Origin: Pseudomonadota bacterium
GTDB taxonomy: Bacteria > Pseudomonadota > Gammaproteobacteria > Steroidobacterales > Steroidobacteraceae
DNA: 26,330 nt
NCBI GenBank assembly: GCA_003242685.1
Contig: QGVD01000055.1
Coordinates: 1-26,330, forward strand
Reading direction: 5' to 3'
Positions 24,061 to 26,330 of the stretch are shown here, piece after piece. The position numbers and the translations under genes were made by a program. Under the pieces are notes generated by a model. The model searched no databases and had not been told where the DNA came from. It worked only from the letters and a program-made list of their open reading frames with translations. Positions within the stretch are counted from its first letter, which is position 1. Each line of letters starts with the position of its first letter.

Positions 24061-25037
24061 CGCAGTCCCGGGGTCCGTACGGGAGCGTCCCAGAGCGTCA
24101 GCATCGGGTCCGACATCCGCGTGAGCGTCACCGAGGCTCCCGGCATCTCGAGCGAAGTCACGTAGTTGCCGACGAGCGAGCGGCAGATCTTCACTTTCCG
24201 CTCATCGAGGATGCGGCAGGCGGCGTCGTACAGGAGGTAAAGCTCCATGAGCGGCGTGCCGCCGAAACCGTTCACGAAGAGCAGCACGGGCTCGTCGCCC
24301 GGCGTGCCGAGATCCTGAAGAACCGCATCGAGCAGCTCTGACACGATGGCGTCCGCCTTCTGCAGCGGAACGCGGCGGCGGCCGGGCTCGCCGTGTATGC
24401 CCACGCCGAGCTCCATCTCGCCGGGCGCCATCTCGAGATTCGGTCGATCCGCGGTCGGCACGCGGCAGCCGCCGAGCGCGACGCCCATGGTCCGCGTGCG
24501 GGCTATGGCCTCCTCTGCCAGGCGTGCACACGTCTCGAGATCAGCACCCTGCTCCGCGGCTGCGCCGGCGATCTTCTCGACGACCAGCGTTCCCGCGACG
24601 CCGCGTCGTCCGACGGTGTACGTGGAGTTCTCGACGGCGACGTCGTCCTCGACGAGCACGCGGCGGGTTTCACCGTCGAACATCTCCGCGGCCATCTCGA
24701 AGTTCATCACGTCGCCGGAGTAGTTCTTGACGATGAAGAGCACGCCGGGCGAACCGGCCACCGCCTGCGCGGCGGCGAGGATCTGGTCCGGCGACGGCGA
24801 GCTGAACACTTCGCCCGGCACCGCTGCATCGAGCATGCCGAAACCGACGTAGCCGGCGTGCAGCGGCTCGTGTCCCGAGCCTCCGCCGCTGATGACGCCG
24901 ACCTTGTTCCGGTTGGGGTTTCGACGACGCACGAAGCGTGGCCGCTCGTTCAGAACGACCTCGTCGGCATGGCAGCGAGCGAAACCGCGGAGTCCTTCCA
25001 CGACGGCATCGCGCGGCTCATTGAGGAACTTGCTCAT
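24048..25037 (-). CDS. dhaK: DhaK, dihydroxyacetone-binding subunit of PEP-dependent kinase
   Basis: A 329-residue subunit that binds the ketose covalently through a histidine and positions it for phosphorylation to the triose phosphate. GGGSGHEPLHAGYVGFGML carries H56, KNYSGDVMNFE carries D109, and GVGIHGEPG carries H215, the hemiaminal-forming histidine (H56, D109, H218 in E. coli). VENSTYTVGRRGVAGT matches the nucleotide-side loop. All active-site residues are intact. It is the first gene of the dhaKLM-HPr-EI-HTH operon, with operator site 3 about 40 bp upstream. Physiological substrate is inferred: dihydroxyacetone by family, but DhaK-like kinases also take glyceraldehyde or erythrulose. 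Confidence 0.95.
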   Translation of the reverse strand: MSKFLNEPRDAVVEGLRGFARCHADEVVLNERPRFVRRRNPNRNKVGVISGGGSGHEPLHAGYVGFGMLDAAVPGEVFSSPSPDQILAAAQAVAGSPGVLFIVKNYSGDVMNFEMAAEMFDGETRRVLVEDDVAVENSTYTVGRRGVAGTLVVEKIAGAAAEQGADLETCARLAEEAIARTRTMGVALGGCRVPTADRPNLEMAPGEMELGVGIHGEPGRRRVPLQKADAIVSELLDAVLQDLGTPGDEPVLLFVNGFGGTPLMELYLLYDAACRILDERKVKICRSLVGNYVTSLEMPGASVTLTRMSDPMLTLWDAPVRTPGLRWGG

Positions 25038-25078
25038 GTGGGTGACGGGGAACTCGTGCGTGCCGGTGCGACGATTTA

Positions 25079-25097
25079 GTTTAGTAAGTTTAGGTTA
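25079..25097 (-). promoter_or_regulatory. Shared operator motif, site 3 (upstream of dhaK)
   Basis: On the minus strand the site reads TAACCTAAACTTACTAAAC, one mismatch from the consensus, and it continues into another TAAA unit. It lies 41 bases before the dhaK start and reads in the same direction as dhaK, as sites 1 and 2 do relative to their genes. It also lies about 145 bases upstream of the divergent c-heme gene and could control both. Confidence 0.75.
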
Positions 25098-25121
25098 CGC
25101 CGCACGCGCCCGATGCGTCAA
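25092..25121 (-). promoter_or_regulatory. Candidate promoter of the dha operon, overlapping operator site 3
   Basis: On the minus strand TTGACG (25121-25116) is followed after 18 bp by TAACCT (25097-25092), a moderate sigma70 match. The -10 lies inside the shared operator motif, which would fit repression. The -10 match is weak (3 of 6). Confidence 0.4.
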
Positions 25122-25134
25122 GGTAACTTCCGAA

Positions 25135-25146
25135 TGACGCGCGTCA
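25135..25146. repeat. Perfect 12-bp palindrome in divergent dhaK/c-heme promoter region
   Basis: TGACGCGCGTCA is a perfect inverted repeat about 90 bp from the c-heme start codon. It could be an operator for a second regulator or a chance CG-rich palindrome. Confidence 0.4.
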
Positions 25147-25231
25147 CCATGCTCGTCACGGGCCCGGCCGGTGCGCCCCGGGGCTGTCGCATCCGCCCGC
25201 TTCCGGAGGAATAATGTGTGGCCGAGCTGAC

Positions 25232-25237
25232 AGGAGG
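25232..25237 (+). promoter_or_regulatory. Shine-Dalgarno AGGAGG of the c-heme gene
   Basis: AGGAGG four bases before the ATG at 25242 decides the start over other frames in this stretch. Confidence 0.7.
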
Positions 25238-25241
25238 GGGA

Positions 25242-26330
25242 ATGCAAACGAGCGGAACGACGTTCGCGCGCGCGTTTCAGCGGGTCGTATTCAGCGCGCC
25301 GCTGATCTGGTTCGCTCTCTCGGCGGGACTCGTGCACGCCGAGCAGAAGGCGGCTTCGGATACCGCACAGCGATTCGATCACCTGCTCAATACCTACTGC
25401 CTCGAGTGCCACAACGCCGAGGACTGGGCAGGCGGGCTGGCCTTCGACACCATGGACGTGCGCCACGCCGGCGAGGAGCCCGAGGTCTGGGAGAAAGCCA
25501 TCAACAAGCTTCGCGGCAGGCTCATGCCGCCCGCGGGAGAGCCCCAGCCCGATCAGGCCGACATCGATGCATTCATCAACTATCTGGAAACGTCTGTTGA
25601 CGCTTCGGAAAAAGTGCGTCGTGTCGGTCACGTCCCGATCCAGCGGCTGAACCGCACCGAGTTCGCGGCATCGGTCAAGGCGCTTCTCGGTGTCGAGATC
25701 GATGCGCGGCAGCTTCTGCCGACCGACATCGAAGTCGAGGGATTTGACAATATTGCCGACGCGCTCGGCATCTCGCCCTCCTTCCTCGAGCAGTATCTCT
25801 CCGCCGTTCGTCACGTCGCCCGGCTCGCGGTGGGTGAGCCCCAGCCGAAAGTCGCAAGCGTCTTCTACGGCGGTGGTGGCGGTGGCGGCGGACAGGCAGG
25901 TCCGGGTTCCCCGACTCAGTACACCCACAAGGACGGATTCCCACTCGGCACGCGAGGCGGCGTGCGTTTCACGCACGTGTTCCCTGCCGACGGCGAATAC
26001 CGCTTCAGCTTCCTCGAGGGTGACAGCATCGACGCGGGCCTCTATCCGCGCGGCATGGAAACGGCGGCCACGATGGTCGTCCTGGTGGATGGCAAGGAAG
26101 TAGCGCGCCGGGAGATCGGCGGTCCGGACGATCTCGCGATCGCCGACCGCGACGGTCCCGAAGGTCGCGCGGCTCTCGTCGCGAAGGTTTCGAACATTCC
26201 CGCGTACATCACGGCGGGCGCGCCCGAGGGGAACGGCACCCTCCTCGCACGCCCGTGGGGGCCCCCCCACACTCCCACACCCCTCGGCTTTCTCTGCGGG
26301 ACGGGGTCACGGATGCCCATCATACCGAGG
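25242..26330 (+). CDS. Exported PSCyt/DUF1587-type cytochrome c-like protein, C-terminus cut by contig end
   Basis: An exported protein first described from planctomycetes and also found in marine and soil gammaproteobacteria. A signal peptide covers residues 1-33 (RVVFSAPLIWFALSAGLVHA). CLECH at 53-57 is a c-type heme site with LMPP (M95) as likely distal ligand. IQRLNRTEFAASVKALLGV at ~133-151 begins the DUF1587 region. A run of eight glycines lies near 210-217, and a beta-rich part (YTHKDGFPLGTRGG) follows, typical of full-length DUF1587/DUF1592/DUF1588/DUF1585 proteins of about 800 residues. Only ~363 codons are present and the last ~30 are unreliable. Partners of this family are often DUF1552 proteins, which may lie beyond the window. 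It is divergent from dhaK across 204 bp that carry operator site 3. The enzymatic role of the family is not established. Confidence 0.85.
   Translation, partial: MQTSGTTFARAFQRVVFSAPLIWFALSAGLVHAEQKAASDTAQRFDHLLNTYCLECHNAEDWAGGLAFDTMDVRHAGEEPEVWEKAINKLRGRLMPPAGEPQPDQADIDAFINYLETSVDASEKVRRVGHVPIQRLNRTEFAASVKALLGVEIDARQLLPTDIEVEGFDNIADALGISPSFLEQYLSAVRHVARLAVGEPQPKVASVFYGGGGGGGGQAGPGSPTQYTHKDGFPLGTRGGVRFTHVFPADGEYRFSFLEGDSIDAGLYPRGMETAATMVVLVDGKEVARREIGGPDDLAIADRDGPEGRAALVAKVSNIPAYITAGAPEGNGTLLARPWGPPHTPTPLGFLCGTGSRMPIIPR
26245..26330. other. Probable low-quality contig end
   Basis: Runs such as GGGGG followed by CCCCCCC and a loss of the expected protein pattern (PPHTPTPLGF) suggest sequencing error at the contig edge, mirroring the left end. 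Translation of the c-heme gene here should not be trusted. Confidence 0.55.

Noticed and set aside
10356..25097. The three 19-bp AT-rich sites as IS ends or attachment-site repeats of a mobile element
   Set aside because: No transposase, integrase or tRNA gene is present. The copies are imperfect and each sits at promoter distance in a fixed orientation to its genes, which fits operators better.
1..26330. CRISPR arrays, tRNA or rRNA genes, prophage genes
   Set aside because: No regularly spaced repeats, tRNA-like cloverleaf or rRNA signature, or phage protein motifs were recognised anywhere in the window by eye.

Overview
The window is a GC-rich contig from a heterotrophic proteobacterium. 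A Xanthomonadales/Nevskiales/Steroidobacterales-type gammaproteobacterium is my best guess, from a YoaA-type helicase, a GTP-type PEP carboxykinase, DusA, and a Xanthomonas/sphingomonad-style TonB receptor with NTF2-like catabolic proteins. This placement is inference. Both extreme ends (about 1-75 and 26245-26330) are homopolymer-rich and read like low-quality contig ends.

Left half (1-10.3 kb) is mostly housekeeping: a left-truncated YoaA/DinG helicase (-), GTP-PEP carboxykinase (+), a class III adenylate cyclase fused to an FHA domain (-), an exported M28 zinc peptidase (+), a TetR regulator and DusA (both -, overlapping), a small four-cysteine lipoprotein (+), and an aldehyde dehydrogenase (+) closed by a strong intrinsic terminator.

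Right half (10.35-26.3 kb) is an accessory block. Cassette A (+) has a single NTF2-like/SnoaL protein, a 664-residue protein made of three tandem NTF2-like repeats, and an aromatic-acid-type MFS transporter. Cassette B (+) has a TonB-dependent receptor, two paralogous two-domain NTF2-like proteins (DUF8021-like), another single-domain SnoaL protein, and a second MFS transporter paralogous to that of cassette A. Cassette C (-) is a tightly overlapping operon dhaK-dhaL-dhaM-HPr-Enzyme I-small HTH protein, i.e. a PEP-dependent triose (dihydroxyacetone-type) kinase with its own dedicated PTS phosphorelay. Divergent from dhaK is a right-truncated exported PSCyt/DUF1587-type c-heme protein.

The most striking observation is an AT-rich 19-bp motif, consensus TAAACTAAACTTACTAAAC, that occurs upstream of each cassette (10356-10374 +, 14374-14392 +, 25079-25097 -), in the same orientation relative to the downstream genes, and nowhere else that I noticed. 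It ties A, B and C into one probable regulon. The gene content suggests uptake through the outer membrane (TonB receptor) and inner membrane (two MFS permeases), processing by a battery of NTF2-like lyase/dehydratase/isomerase candidates, and phosphorylation of a released C3 (or C4) ketose by the PEP-driven DhaKLM. The substrate is unknown. The single-chain triple NTF2 protein, whose first repeat has lost conserved histidines, looks like a covalent pseudo-trimer and is the best candidate for a novel enzyme.
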